Positions 8,737-16,647 of a DNA stretch of 64,000 bases are shown piece by piece (the stretch's first letter is position 1; every line of letters begins with the position of its first letter). The notes below the pieces were generated by a model. That model worked only from the letters and a program-made list of their open reading frames with translations, was not told where the DNA came from and did no database searches. The position numbers and the translations under genes are program-made. The stretch is from TMED14 sp965657195 (lineage in GTDB: Bacteria; Bacteroidota; Bacteroidia; Flavobacteriales; Schleiferiaceae), in assembly GCA_965657195.1 (NCBI GenBank), contig CBFHNK010000001.1, forward strand, positions 1 to 64,000. The letters are read 5' to 3'.

Positions 8737-10485
8737 GTGCGCGCCCTTTGGTCCCTGAACCCCTATTTTCTTCGCTATCCCTGGCATTTTTCGGGAGGCG
8801 TACTCTTTGTCATCGCTTCGGCAATGTTTGCCGTCTACCCGGCGATCTACATTCGCGAAGCATTCGACACGGTATCGCAAGCACTTAAGGACCAGAGTGA
8901 TGCATCAGAATTGATGCGCTCTCTTCTCGGATATTCCGCCTTAATTCTGCTTCTGAGCGCCCTTCGCGGAGCCTTCACCTTTCTCATGCGCCAAACCCTG
9001 ATCGTGATGTCGCGCCGCATAGAGTTTGACCTCAAAAACGACATCTACGACCACTACCAAGCGCTGGATCAAACATTTTACCGCCGCAACGCCACGGGCG
9101 ACTTGATGAATCGTATTAGCGAAGACGTCAGCCGCGTGCGGATGTACCTCGGCCCTGGGGTCATGTACACCATCAATACCACCTTTTCGACGGGCCTAAC
9201 CCTGGTGTTTATGTTTCAGGTTGACGCGAAGTTGAGCTGGATCACATTGGCTCCGATGCCCGTGCTCGTGTGGGCTATTTACCGGGTTTCGACGCTCATT
9301 AACCAGCGCAGCCATGCGGTCCAGCAGCAGCAGTCCGCCATTAGTACGCTCGCTCAAGAGACCTTTAGCGGAGTTCGCGTGCTCAAAGTCTACAGCCTTG
9401 AATCCGAGCAAACCGAGCGCTACGCAGAGAGCGCGGCGCAGAGCTACGCGCTCAACCGCGGGCTCTACCGTGTTAACGCGCTGTTTGCGCCGCTGATGAT
9501 GCTCCTCGTGGGCCTCAGCACTGTACTCACAGTGTGGATCGGCGGTGAGGGTGTCATCGAAGGTCGCTTGAGTCCGGGCGTCATCGCAGAATTCGTCTAC
9601 TACGTTGGCCTGTTGACCTGGCCTATTGCCAGCATTGGCTGGGTGATGAGTCTGATCCAGCGCGCCGAGGCCTCGATGGAGCGCATTAACGACTTTTTGA
9701 CGGTGGTTCCGGCGGTCGCGACGCCTGAGGGCGCCCACAACGCGTCGGTTCGGGGTGCTTGGACGTTTGAAAACGTTTCCTACACCTATCCCGATAGCGG
9801 AATCCAAGCGCTGCGCGACGTCTCGTTCACGGTTCATCCCGGTGAGACGGTTGTGGTGGTGGGGCGCACGGGGTCCGGAAAATCCAGCCTCGTGGGACTG
9901 ATGAACCGCCTCATGGATCCGACCTCGGGCCGCGTGCTCCTTGACGGCGTAGATCTGCGCCAGTGGGACGTTCAGGCACTTCGGGCGTCGGTCGGAACCG
10001 TGCCTCAGGACCCCTTTCTCTTCAGCGATTCCATCGCCGACAACATCGCCTTTGGCAGCCTCAATGCCGACCGCGCTGAAGTCGAGCGCCAGGCCGAGCT
10101 GGCGGACGTGGCCGACGACATTCGTGGGTTTCCGCAAGGCTTTGACACGATTGTCGGCGAGCGCGGCGTAACCCTTTCGGGCGGACAAAAGCAGCGAGTC
10201 AGCATTGCGCGCGCCCTGATGAAGCACCCTCCCGTGCTATTGTTTGACGACGCCCTGAGCGCCGTAGACACCGAAACCGAGGTAACGATTCTCAGCAACC
10301 TGAAGGCGCGCCTCGAAGGAATGACCGCCGTGCTCATCACCCAGCGCCTCAGCTGCGTTCACTTGGCGGACCGCATCATTGTGCTCGACAACGGCCAGGT
10401 CGTGCAGCAAGGCAGCCACAGCGAGCTCGTTACGCAGCCCGGCCTTTATGCCGAATTGTACGCGCTTCAATCCCAAAAGTCGTGA
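8737..10485 (+). CDS. ABC exporter, fused membrane and ATPase domains (MsbA-like)
   Basis: Homodimeric inner-membrane exporter of the MsbA/multidrug type; the substrate (lipid or drug) is not determinable. The 582-residue protein has six predicted membrane segments in residues 15-310 and an ATPase domain from about 335. That domain carries Walker A GRTGSGKSS, the signature LSGGQKQR and Walker B VLLFDDALS. The Walker B region ends DDALS, where most exporters have DEATS; the second acidic residue (normally the catalytic Glu) appears to be Asp. GTG 8737 is chosen because TACCTTTG ends 4 nt upstream. The last four bases overlap the start of the next gene. Confidence 0.93.
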   Translation: MRALWSLNPYFLRYPWHFSGGVLFVIASAMFAVYPAIYIREAFDTVSQALKDQSDASELMRSLLGYSALILLLSALRGAFTFLMRQTLIVMSRRIEFDLKNDIYDHYQALDQTFYRRNATGDLMNRISEDVSRVRMYLGPGVMYTINTTFSTGLTLVFMFQVDAKLSWITLAPMPVLVWAIYRVSTLINQRSHAVQQQQSAISTLAQETFSGVRVLKVYSLESEQTERYAESAAQSYALNRGLYRVNALFAPLMMLLVGLSTVLTVWIGGEGVIEGRLSPGVIAEFVYYVGLLTWPIASIGWVMSLIQRAEASMERINDFLTVVPAVATPEGAHNASVRGAWTFENVSYTYPDSGIQALRDVSFTVHPGETVVVVGRTGSGKSSLVGLMNRLMDPTSGRVLLDGVDLRQWDVQALRASVGTVPQDPFLFSDSIADNIAFGSLNADRAEVERQAELADVADDIRGFPQGFDTIVGERGVTLSGGQKQRVSIARALMKHPPVLLFDDALSAVDTETEVTILSNLKARLEGMTAVLITQRLSCVHLADRIIVLDNGQVVQQGSHSELVTQPGLYAELYALQSQKS

Positions 10486-11636
10486 TTCCGCACCCCAACC
10501 TCGTCGCTGGGGTGCTCGAAGTCCTCGAGCGGACCTTTGGCCAGCGCCTGTACGCCGACCGCGTGGTCGACCAAGTGCTGCGCGCCAACAAGCGCTGGGG
10601 CGCCCGCGACCGGGCCTTTGTGGCCGAACACAGCTATGAACTCGTGCGCTGGTGGGGCCTCATCTGGCACCTTCACGGCACAGAACCCGTCGTCAAGCGC
10701 AAGCAACTCAAAGAACTTTTTGATACCTACTGGACCTGGCGCACCGAGGGCATGAACGTGCCCGCCGACCTCGACGTGGCCCTCGCCCAGAGCTACGCGC
10801 CGTGGTTTGCGGAACGCGCGTCCGCAGAACTAGGTGCAGACTGGCCGGTGCTCGCCACCGCGCTCAACCGACCTGCCCACGTCGTACTTCGGGCCAACAC
10901 CCTGAAGACGAATCGCGAAGCTGTGCTCGAGCGCCTCACCGCAGAAGGGGTCGAAGCCGCGCTGAGCGACGTGGCTCCCGATGCCCTGGTGCTGGCCAAG
11001 CGCCCCCGACTTCAGCACCTCGAGAGCTTTAAAGATGGCTGGTACGAAGTGCACGACGGCGGATCGCAGCGCATCGCCGCCTACCTCGATCCCCAGCCGG
11101 GCGACCGCATTCTGGACGGGTGCAGCGGAGCCGGAGGCAAGGCCCTGCACGCCGCAGCCCTCGCAGGCAACCAAGCTGAACTACGCTGCATGGACGTCGA
11201 GGCCTACAAGCTCGGCGAAGCCGAAAAGCGCGCCCTTCGCGCTGGCGTCAATGGCCTCCGCACGGAACTCATTCGCTCGCCCCGCGACGTGCAGCGCCAC
11301 GGTGGTTGGGCCAACAAAATGCTTTTGGACGTGCCCTGCAGCGGGACCGGGGTCATCCGCCGCGACGTAGACACCAAGTGGAAGCTTCAGCCCGAGCACC
11401 TCGAGCGCACCCGCGAAACGCAGTACGGCATTCTGCGCGACTATTCCGAAGCGCTTCAGCCCGGCGGAACCCTCGTGTACGCCACCTGCAGCATTTTGCG
11501 CAGCGAGAACGAGGACCAAGTCCGCCGCTTTATCGACGAAAAGAACGGAGCGTACACGCTCCGCGAAGAAGTCCGCATCAGCCCCGAACACCCGCACAGC
11601 GACGGCTACTACGTGGCGGTGCTGCACAAGCACTAG
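10482..11636 (+). CDS. RsmB/NOP2-family RNA (cytosine-5) methyltransferase
   Basis: S-adenosylmethionine-dependent m5C methyltransferase acting on rRNA or tRNA. The 384-residue protein has an N-terminal NusB/RsmB-like region (about 1-150). The Rossmann domain has motif I LDGCSGAGGKALH, motif IV DVPCSGTGVIRRD and motif VI YATCSILRSEN, so both family cysteines (PCSG and TCS) are present. The start is GTG in a GTGA overlap with the ABC exporter stop, implying translational coupling. Target base and RNA cannot be read from the sequence. Confidence 0.9.
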   Translation: MIPHPNLVAGVLEVLERTFGQRLYADRVVDQVLRANKRWGARDRAFVAEHSYELVRWWGLIWHLHGTEPVVKRKQLKELFDTYWTWRTEGMNVPADLDVALAQSYAPWFAERASAELGADWPVLATALNRPAHVVLRANTLKTNREAVLERLTAEGVEAALSDVAPDALVLAKRPRLQHLESFKDGWYEVHDGGSQRIAAYLDPQPGDRILDGCSGAGGKALHAAALAGNQAELRCMDVEAYKLGEAEKRALRAGVNGLRTELIRSPRDVQRHGGWANKMLLDVPCSGTGVIRRDVDTKWKLQPEHLERTRETQYGILRDYSEALQPGGTLVYATCSILRSENEDQVRRFIDEKNGAYTLREEVRISPEHPHSDGYYVAVLHKH

Positions 11637-11646
11637 ATTTACGGCC

Positions 11647-12465
11647 ATGATCACCGAAAGCCCCAGCAACCACGACCACCTCGAGACCTGGACCGTGCGC
11701 CAGCTCCTCGAGGGCATCAACGCCGAAGATCGGCGCGTGCCCGAGGCCGTGGGGGAAGCGATCCCCGCGCTCGAGGCCTTGGTCGAGCAGCTCGTACCGC
11801 GCATGCAGCAGGGCGGACGCCTCTTTTACATCGGGGCCGGAACCTCAGGCCGCCTCGGAATTGTCGACGCCTCAGAATGCCCGCCTACGTATGGAGTTCC
11901 GCACGGAATGGTCGTCGGAATCATCGCCGGGGGCGACGGAGCCATTCGCAAGGCCGTGGAATTTGCCGAGGACGACCCCGCCCAGGCCTGGATTGACCTG
12001 CAAGAGCACCGCATCGAGCCCCTCGACACCGTGGTCGGTATCGCCGCCAGCGGACGCACCCCCTACGTGGTGGGAGGACTCAATCAGGCCCGCGCCGCCG
12101 GGTGCCTCACTGGCTGCATAGTTTGTAACCCCGATTCCGCCGTCGCTGCGGCCGCCGAATACCCCGTTGTCGCGGTGGTGGGCCCCGAATTCGTGACTGG
12201 AAGCACCCGAATGAAGTCCGGAACCGCCCAAAAACTGCTGCTCAACATGCTCACCACCACGGTGATGATTCGCCTGGGCCGCGTAAAGGGCTCGCGTATG
12301 GTCGACATGCAGCTGAGCAACCACAAACTCGTGGAGCGCGGCACGCGCATGGTCGCCGAGGGTACCGGACTGAACGATTCTGAGGCCCGCGCGTTGCTAC
12401 TCGAGCACGGCAGCGTCCGCCGCGCCATTGACCAATGGAAGCACAGCAACCCACCGCGCGCATAG
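11647..12465 (+). CDS. murQ: N-acetylmuramic acid 6-phosphate etherase
   Basis: Cleaves the lactyl ether of MurNAc 6-phosphate to GlcNAc 6-phosphate and lactate during cell-wall recycling. The 272-residue protein is slightly shorter than the usual ~300 residues. It carries the SIS-domain motifs FYIGAGTSGRLGIVDASE, GIAASGRTPYV and TGSTRMKSGTAQK, plus LSNHKLVERGTRM near the C-terminus, all typical of MurQ. It starts 10 nt after the methyltransferase stop. Its 3' end overlaps the next gene by 31 nt in another frame. No MurNAc transporter or AmgK/MurU genes are nearby. Confidence 0.94.
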   Translation: MITESPSNHDHLETWTVRQLLEGINAEDRRVPEAVGEAIPALEALVEQLVPRMQQGGRLFYIGAGTSGRLGIVDASECPPTYGVPHGMVVGIIAGGDGAIRKAVEFAEDDPAQAWIDLQEHRIEPLDTVVGIAASGRTPYVVGGLNQARAAGCLTGCIVCNPDSAVAAAAEYPVVAVVGPEFVTGSTRMKSGTAQKLLLNMLTTTVMIRLGRVKGSRMVDMQLSNHKLVERGTRMVAEGTGLNDSEARALLLEHGSVRRAIDQWKHSNPPRA

Positions 12466-13904
12466 TAGGCGCCGGAATCGCCGGAATCGCCTCAGCCATC
12501 CGCTGGGCCCGCAAGGGCTATGCGGTGCACGTCCACGAGGCCAACAGCTACCCGGGCGGCAAGCTCAGCCAGTTTCAACTTGGCGACTACCGTTTTGACG
12601 CGGGTCCCTCACTCTTTACCCTTCCGTTTTTGGTCGACGAGCTGTTCACGCTCTGCGGCGAGGATCCGCGCGACCACTTCAACTACCTCAAAAAGACCGA
12701 GGAGTGCCGCTACTTCTGGGACGACGGCACCCGCCTGACTGCCCACAGTGACCCCGCGGAATTTGCTGCCGAAGCCGAGCGCGTCCTAGGCGAGCCCGCC
12801 AAGCACGTGCGTGCCCACCTCGACCTGGCCCGCCGCCAGTACGAGGCCACCAAAGGACTTTTTTTGGAGCGCTCCCTGCACAAAGCCTCGACCTACCTGC
12901 GGCGCGATGCATTGCCGGCCTTGGCGGCTCTGCCCAGCCTGAAGCTGACGCAGACCATGCACGCGGTTCACGCCCAGCGCTTTCGCAGCCCCAAAATGGT
13001 GCAGCTCTTTGACCGCTTTGCGACCTACAACGGCTCAACGCCCTACCAGGCTCCGGGCACGCTGGCGATGATTCCGCACCTTGAATTTGGCTTCGGAACC
13101 TTTGTTCCCTACGGCGGAATGGTCGCCATCACCGAATCGCTCGTAGCGCTTGCCGAGCGCCAGGGCGTTCAGTTTCACTACGGCCAACGCGTCAAGCGCA
13201 TCCTCGTCGAGAACCGTCGCGCCACGGGCCTTTTGGTGGGCGGAACCGAGCTCCCCGCCGACGTCGTGGTCAGCAACATGGACGTCACGCCGACCTACCG
13301 CCGCCTGCTTCCCGACCTCAAGGCGCCCGAAAAGACCCTCAGCCAGGAGCGCTCCTCTTCGGCCCTTATTTTTTACTGGGGAGTGCGCCGCGAATTCCCC
13401 GAGCTCGACCTGCACAACATTCTTTTTGCCAACGACTACGAGGCCGAGTTTCGCGACCTCTTTGAGCACAAAACCCTTCACAGCGACCCGACGGTCTACA
13501 TCCACATCACCTCAAAGGACCTCGAGGGCGAGGCCCCGGCCGGAGGTGAAAACTGGTTCGTCATGATCAACGCTCCGGCCGACTACGGCCAAGATTGGGC
13601 GGCATGGCGGGACACGGCGCGGGCTTCGGTGCTGGCCAAGATCGAGCGGGCGCTGGGTGTCGACGTAGCGCCGTTCATCGAGGTCGAGGAGGTGCTCGAT
13701 CCACCGACCATTCAGTCGCGTACGGGCAGCGACCGCGGAGCCCTTTACGGCGCTTCCAGCAACAACGCGATGGCGGCCTTCCTGCGCCACCCCAACTTCC
13801 ACCGCCAGATTCCCAACCTCTTTTTTGTGGGCGGAAGCGCGCATCCCGGCGGCGGAATCCCACTTTGCCTCCTGTCGGCAAAGATTGCGGCAGACCTCGG
13901 ATAG
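12435..13904 (+). CDS. Phytoene-desaturase-family carotenoid oxidoreductase, CrtD-like
   Basis: FAD-dependent carotenoid desaturase. The 489-residue protein has an N-terminal dinucleotide-binding motif (IVGAGIAGIASAIRWA, residues about 10-25) and YPGGKLSQFQLGDYRFDAGP. Its C-terminal FAD segment is FVGGSAHPGGGIPLCLLSAK. From memory of the family, the N-terminal pattern is closer to the 1-hydroxycarotenoid 3,4-desaturase CrtD than to CrtI, but this is an inference. No crtB, crtI or crtY is in the window. It overlaps the murQ 3' end by 31 nt, so it is probably cotranscribed with it. Confidence 0.85.
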   Translation: MEAQQPTARIVGAGIAGIASAIRWARKGYAVHVHEANSYPGGKLSQFQLGDYRFDAGPSLFTLPFLVDELFTLCGEDPRDHFNYLKKTEECRYFWDDGTRLTAHSDPAEFAAEAERVLGEPAKHVRAHLDLARRQYEATKGLFLERSLHKASTYLRRDALPALAALPSLKLTQTMHAVHAQRFRSPKMVQLFDRFATYNGSTPYQAPGTLAMIPHLEFGFGTFVPYGGMVAITESLVALAERQGVQFHYGQRVKRILVENRRATGLLVGGTELPADVVVSNMDVTPTYRRLLPDLKAPEKTLSQERSSSALIFYWGVRREFPELDLHNILFANDYEAEFRDLFEHKTLHSDPTVYIHITSKDLEGEAPAGGENWFVMINAPADYGQDWAAWRDTARASVLAKIERALGVDVAPFIEVEEVLDPPTIQSRTGSDRGALYGASSNNAMAAFLRHPNFHRQIPNLFFVGGSAHPGGGIPLCLLSAKIAADLG

Positions 13905-13949
13905 CAGATTTTGCTTCGGCCGATCCTGTAGTCGGCAGTTTTTGCGGCG

Positions 13950-14813
13950 ATGACCTCAAGAAATCGAAGTATCTTTCTGAGCATCAATACCTATCCTGTG
14001 CTCGGAAACCTTTTATTCAAGCTTGTGCGCTCGTCAGACGGGCTTCGCGAGCGCCTCTGGAAGCTCGCGTACGAAACCTTTCCCAAGGTGCTCCCAGATA
14101 CTGACTGGTGGTTTATGAACTACGGCTACGAGCCCACTGATGCCGAGCGCTACGAATGGGGGACCCTTGACGAGCAGCAGTTTCAATGGCGATCTCGGGC
14201 CATGTACCACTACCTCGCAGCTCGAGCAAAGGTTGCGGGCAAGGATGTACTCGAGGTAGGTTCGGGCCGAGGTGGCGGCTTGCGGCACGTGGCCGAAACA
14301 ATGCACCCGGCTTCGGCGACCGGATTGGATTTTGCCGCCTCGGCGATCGCGTTCTGCCATAAAAATCATGCGGGAACCCCTGCGCGTTACCTCGAAGGCA
14401 ACAGCATGGACATGCCCTTTGGGCCGGACTCATTCGACGTGGTGCTCAACGTGGAATCCTGCCATGCGTACCGGGATCAAGCCCAGTTCGTGCGAGAGGT
14501 GGTCAGGGTACTGCGCCCTGGCGGCAAGCTGCACCTCGTGGACGTCAGAGCGACATGGAATTGGGACCTGCTCTACCAGTGGGTCTCGGAGGCGGGTTTG
14601 GAGCTCATCGAAGACGTGGACATTTCTTCGAATGTGGTCACGGCGATTGAGCGCGACGAACCGACCAAAAAAGCGCTGATCAAAAAGCGGGTTCCGTTTT
14701 GGCTGCGCGGAATGTTTACCGAGTTTGCCGGAAACGTGGGTTCACAGCTCTACGAGCGACTCAAGAACGGCGAAATCCAGTACCGCCGAATTGTTGCCCA
14801 GCGCCCGGCTTAA
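13950..14813 (+). CDS. Class I SAM-dependent methyltransferase
   Basis: Substrate unknown. The 287-residue protein has a hydrophobic, aromatic-rich N-terminal arm (about 1-85). A methyltransferase domain follows, with motif I DVLEVGSGRGGGLRHV, the acidic loop TGLDFAASAIAF, motif post-I FDVVLNVESCHAY and VLRPGGKLHLVDVR. The layout resembles lipid/polyketide-type methyltransferases (phthiotriol methyltransferase group). Together with the CrtD-like gene just upstream (45-nt gap), this makes a role on a carotenoid or isoprenoid conceivable but unproven. Its 3' end overlaps the convergent murI stop by 4 nt. Confidence 0.82.
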   Translation: MTSRNRSIFLSINTYPVLGNLLFKLVRSSDGLRERLWKLAYETFPKVLPDTDWWFMNYGYEPTDAERYEWGTLDEQQFQWRSRAMYHYLAARAKVAGKDVLEVGSGRGGGLRHVAETMHPASATGLDFAASAIAFCHKNHAGTPARYLEGNSMDMPFGPDSFDVVLNVESCHAYRDQAQFVREVVRVLRPGGKLHLVDVRATWNWDLLYQWVSEAGLELIEDVDISSNVVTAIERDEPTKKALIKKRVPFWLRGMFTEFAGNVGSQLYERLKNGEIQYRRIVAQRPA

Positions 14814-15619
14814 CCCCAGAGGTGGTCCTCGCGCAGCGCGATGGCTTCGCCAAAGAACTGCTGGGCAATGGCCTCAAATGCCGGAGTGTAGTCGCTAACC
14901 ACAAACTGGTGCGAATCCACCGGAACCGCCGCATCACGCAGTAAGCCCTGGGCTTCAATCGCCAACGCCACGTGCTCTGCCACGATTTGGGGCGTTGAAA
15001 GTAACGCAACGTCGCGGCCCATGCGTTGGCCGATTTGCGCGGCTACAATGGGGTAGTGGGTACAGGCGAGTACGAGGGCGTCCACGTCTTCTGCCTCCGT
15101 AGGGCGCGCGTATCCGTCAATCACGGCGTCCAGGATGGGGCCCTGTAAAATGTTTTCTTCAATCACCGGAACCAGCAGGGGTGTCGCCCACGCGCGCACA
15201 GCGGCGTTGGGGGCCTGCGCCGCGAATTTGGCCGGAAACACGCCCGACTTGATGGTGGCTTTGGTGCCCCAGATTCCGACCCGTTGCACGCCCAGGCGCG
15301 CCACCTCGGCAACCACGGGATCAATCACATTGAATACGGGCACGCTCAAGGCATCGACCAAGGCGTCGTAGGCTACTGATGAGGCGGAATTGCACGCGAC
15401 CACGATCGCTTTGGCGCCAAGGTCGACCAAATGCTGCGCGATGGCTAGGCTGTAGCCGCGAATGGCCTCGGGCGACTTGTCTCCGTACGGAAGGTGGGCG
15501 GTGTCCCCAAAATAAAGAAGCCGCTCACCCGGAAGGCGATCGGCTAGTGCACGGGCAACAGTTAAACCGCCAACACCCGAATCAAAGAGCCCAATGGGCC
15601 CGTCCACCGTGGCGGACAT
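14810..15619 (-). CDS. murI: Glutamate racemase
   Basis: Makes D-glutamate for peptidoglycan from L-glutamate, in the cytoplasm. The 269-residue length is standard. Both halves of the active site are visible: GLFDSGVGGLTVARAL and the first catalytic Cys in VACNSASS, and the second in LACTHYPI. The ATG overlaps the stop of the upstream ompH gene by one base, so murI is the last gene of the eight-gene envelope operon that runs leftwards from 22139. Confidence 0.96.
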   Translation of the reverse strand: MSATVDGPIGLFDSGVGGLTVARALADRLPGERLLYFGDTAHLPYGDKSPEAIRGYSLAIAQHLVDLGAKAIVVACNSASSVAYDALVDALSVPVFNVIDPVVAEVARLGVQRVGIWGTKATIKSGVFPAKFAAQAPNAAVRAWATPLLVPVIEENILQGPILDAVIDGYARPTEAEDVDALVLACTHYPIVAAQIGQRMGRDVALLSTPQIVAEHVALAIEAQGLLRDAAVPVDSHQFVVSDYTPAFEAIAQQFFGEAIALREDHLWG

Positions 15620-16119
15620 TACTTGGCCAGGTAGGCGCGAACTTCAGGGCCGAGGTTCATTCCGCCTTTGGCAAAAATCACTTGTCCCTTGCTTTGCGAA
15701 GCGTCGAGCACGTACGAAACCTTTTTCGCTTCTGCTACGGCGTTAATGGCGTTCTGGAGCTTTTCAAGCACTGGGGTGATCAACTCCACTTCTTTTTGCT
15801 GAAGTTGGCCCTGAGCGCCTTGCATGTACTCTTGGATGTTGTTGTACATCTCCTGAAGGCGGGTCTGCTCTTGGCGCTGGCGCAGCTCCGTCCACGTCGC
15901 AGCATTGGCCTGAAGGGCCTGGGCGCCTTTCTCAAGTTCGGCATTCATTTCTTTAGCCTCGGACTCAAACTTGGCTTGCTCGGCCTGAAGGGCCTCTTGG
16001 GCTAGCTTGTACTCAGGCATTTGTACTAAAAGGCTGTCGACGTTCACGTGGGCGACAATAGATTGGGCGGAAGCTGCGCTGGCAAACACAAGGGCGGCAA
16101 TGAGAGCGATCTTTTTCAT
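15619..16119 (-). CDS. OmpH/Skp-family periplasmic chaperone (second copy)
   Basis: Probable periplasmic chaperone for outer-membrane proteins. The 166-residue protein has a signal peptide (residues 1-18, MKKIALIAALVFASAASA). It then forms a long charged helical coiled-coil (about 45-120, rich in Glu/Gln/Lys) between short beta segments, the Skp architecture. It lies directly behind a paralogue and ahead of murI. A TACCTTTG box in the 18-nt gap upstream suggests it can also be transcribed independently of the rest of the operon. Confidence 0.9.
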   Translation of the reverse strand: MKKIALIAALVFASAASAQSIVAHVNVDSLLVQMPEYKLAQEALQAEQAKFESEAKEMNAELEKGAQALQANAATWTELRQRQEQTRLQEMYNNIQEYMQGAQGQLQQKEVELITPVLEKLQNAINAVAEAKKVSYVLDASQSKGQVIFAKGGMNLGPEVRAYLAK

Positions 16120-16124
16120 AATGG

Positions 16125-16132
16125 CAAAGGTA
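16125..16132 (-). promoter_or_regulatory. Internal -7 promoter box between the two ompH genes
   Basis: TACCTTTG on the minus strand, 5 nt before the downstream ompH start codon, an exact consensus match. It would give a leaderless transcript for ompH(2)-murI inside the larger operon. Confidence 0.6.
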
Positions 16133-16137
16133 GGGAG

Positions 16138-16644
16138 TTAAAAGCCAAGCTGCTGCAGGACTTCGTTGGTGATGTCAAGAGATTCGTTGGCGTAGACCAC
16201 TGCGAGGTTGCTGCCTTTGTCAAATACAAAATCCAACTTCTTGCGGCGGGCTACTTCGCGGATGGCTCCGGCGATTTGGGATTGAATGGGCGCGACCAAC
16301 TCTTCTCGTTTGGCAAAGAGCGTGCCCTCGGGGGCGAAGTAGCGCATTTGGCGGGCCCGGGCGCTGTCCATGGTATTGGCGATGAGCTTTTCGCGCTCGG
16401 CGATCATGCCGGTGGTCAGCAGCACGCGCTCGGCCTCGAGTTGGCCGCGCAGTGCGTCGGCGTCGTCAAACAGGGACTGGACCTCGCCGTGGAATTGGTT
16501 GTTCAACCGTTCGACTTCGGCCTGGGCCTGAACGTACATCGGGTGTCGCTTGAGCAGGGCCTGGGTATCTACGTAGCCCATTCGCTGGGCCGAAGCGGCC
16601 AGTGAGGCAAAGATTCCGAGGGCAAAGAGAAGGCGGCGCATCAT
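16138..16644 (-). CDS. OmpH/Skp-family periplasmic chaperone (first copy)
   Basis: Paralogue of the neighbouring gene. The 168-residue protein has a signal peptide (MMRRLLFALGIFASLAASA), the family opening RMGYVDTQALLKRHP, and an extended helical tentacle region (about 35-115). The Skp-like closing segment contains KLDFVFDKGSN. It follows bamA after 3 nt, matching its expected role in delivering barrel proteins to BamA. Tandem ompH genes behind bamA are common in Bacteroidota. Confidence 0.9.
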   Translation of the reverse strand: MMRRLLFALGIFASLAASAQRMGYVDTQALLKRHPMYVQAQAEVERLNNQFHGEVQSLFDDADALRGQLEAERVLLTTGMIAEREKLIANTMDSARARQMRYFAPEGTLFAKREELVAPIQSQIAGAIREVARRKKLDFVFDKGSNLAVVYANESLDITNEVLQQLGF

Positions 16645-16647
16645 GAC

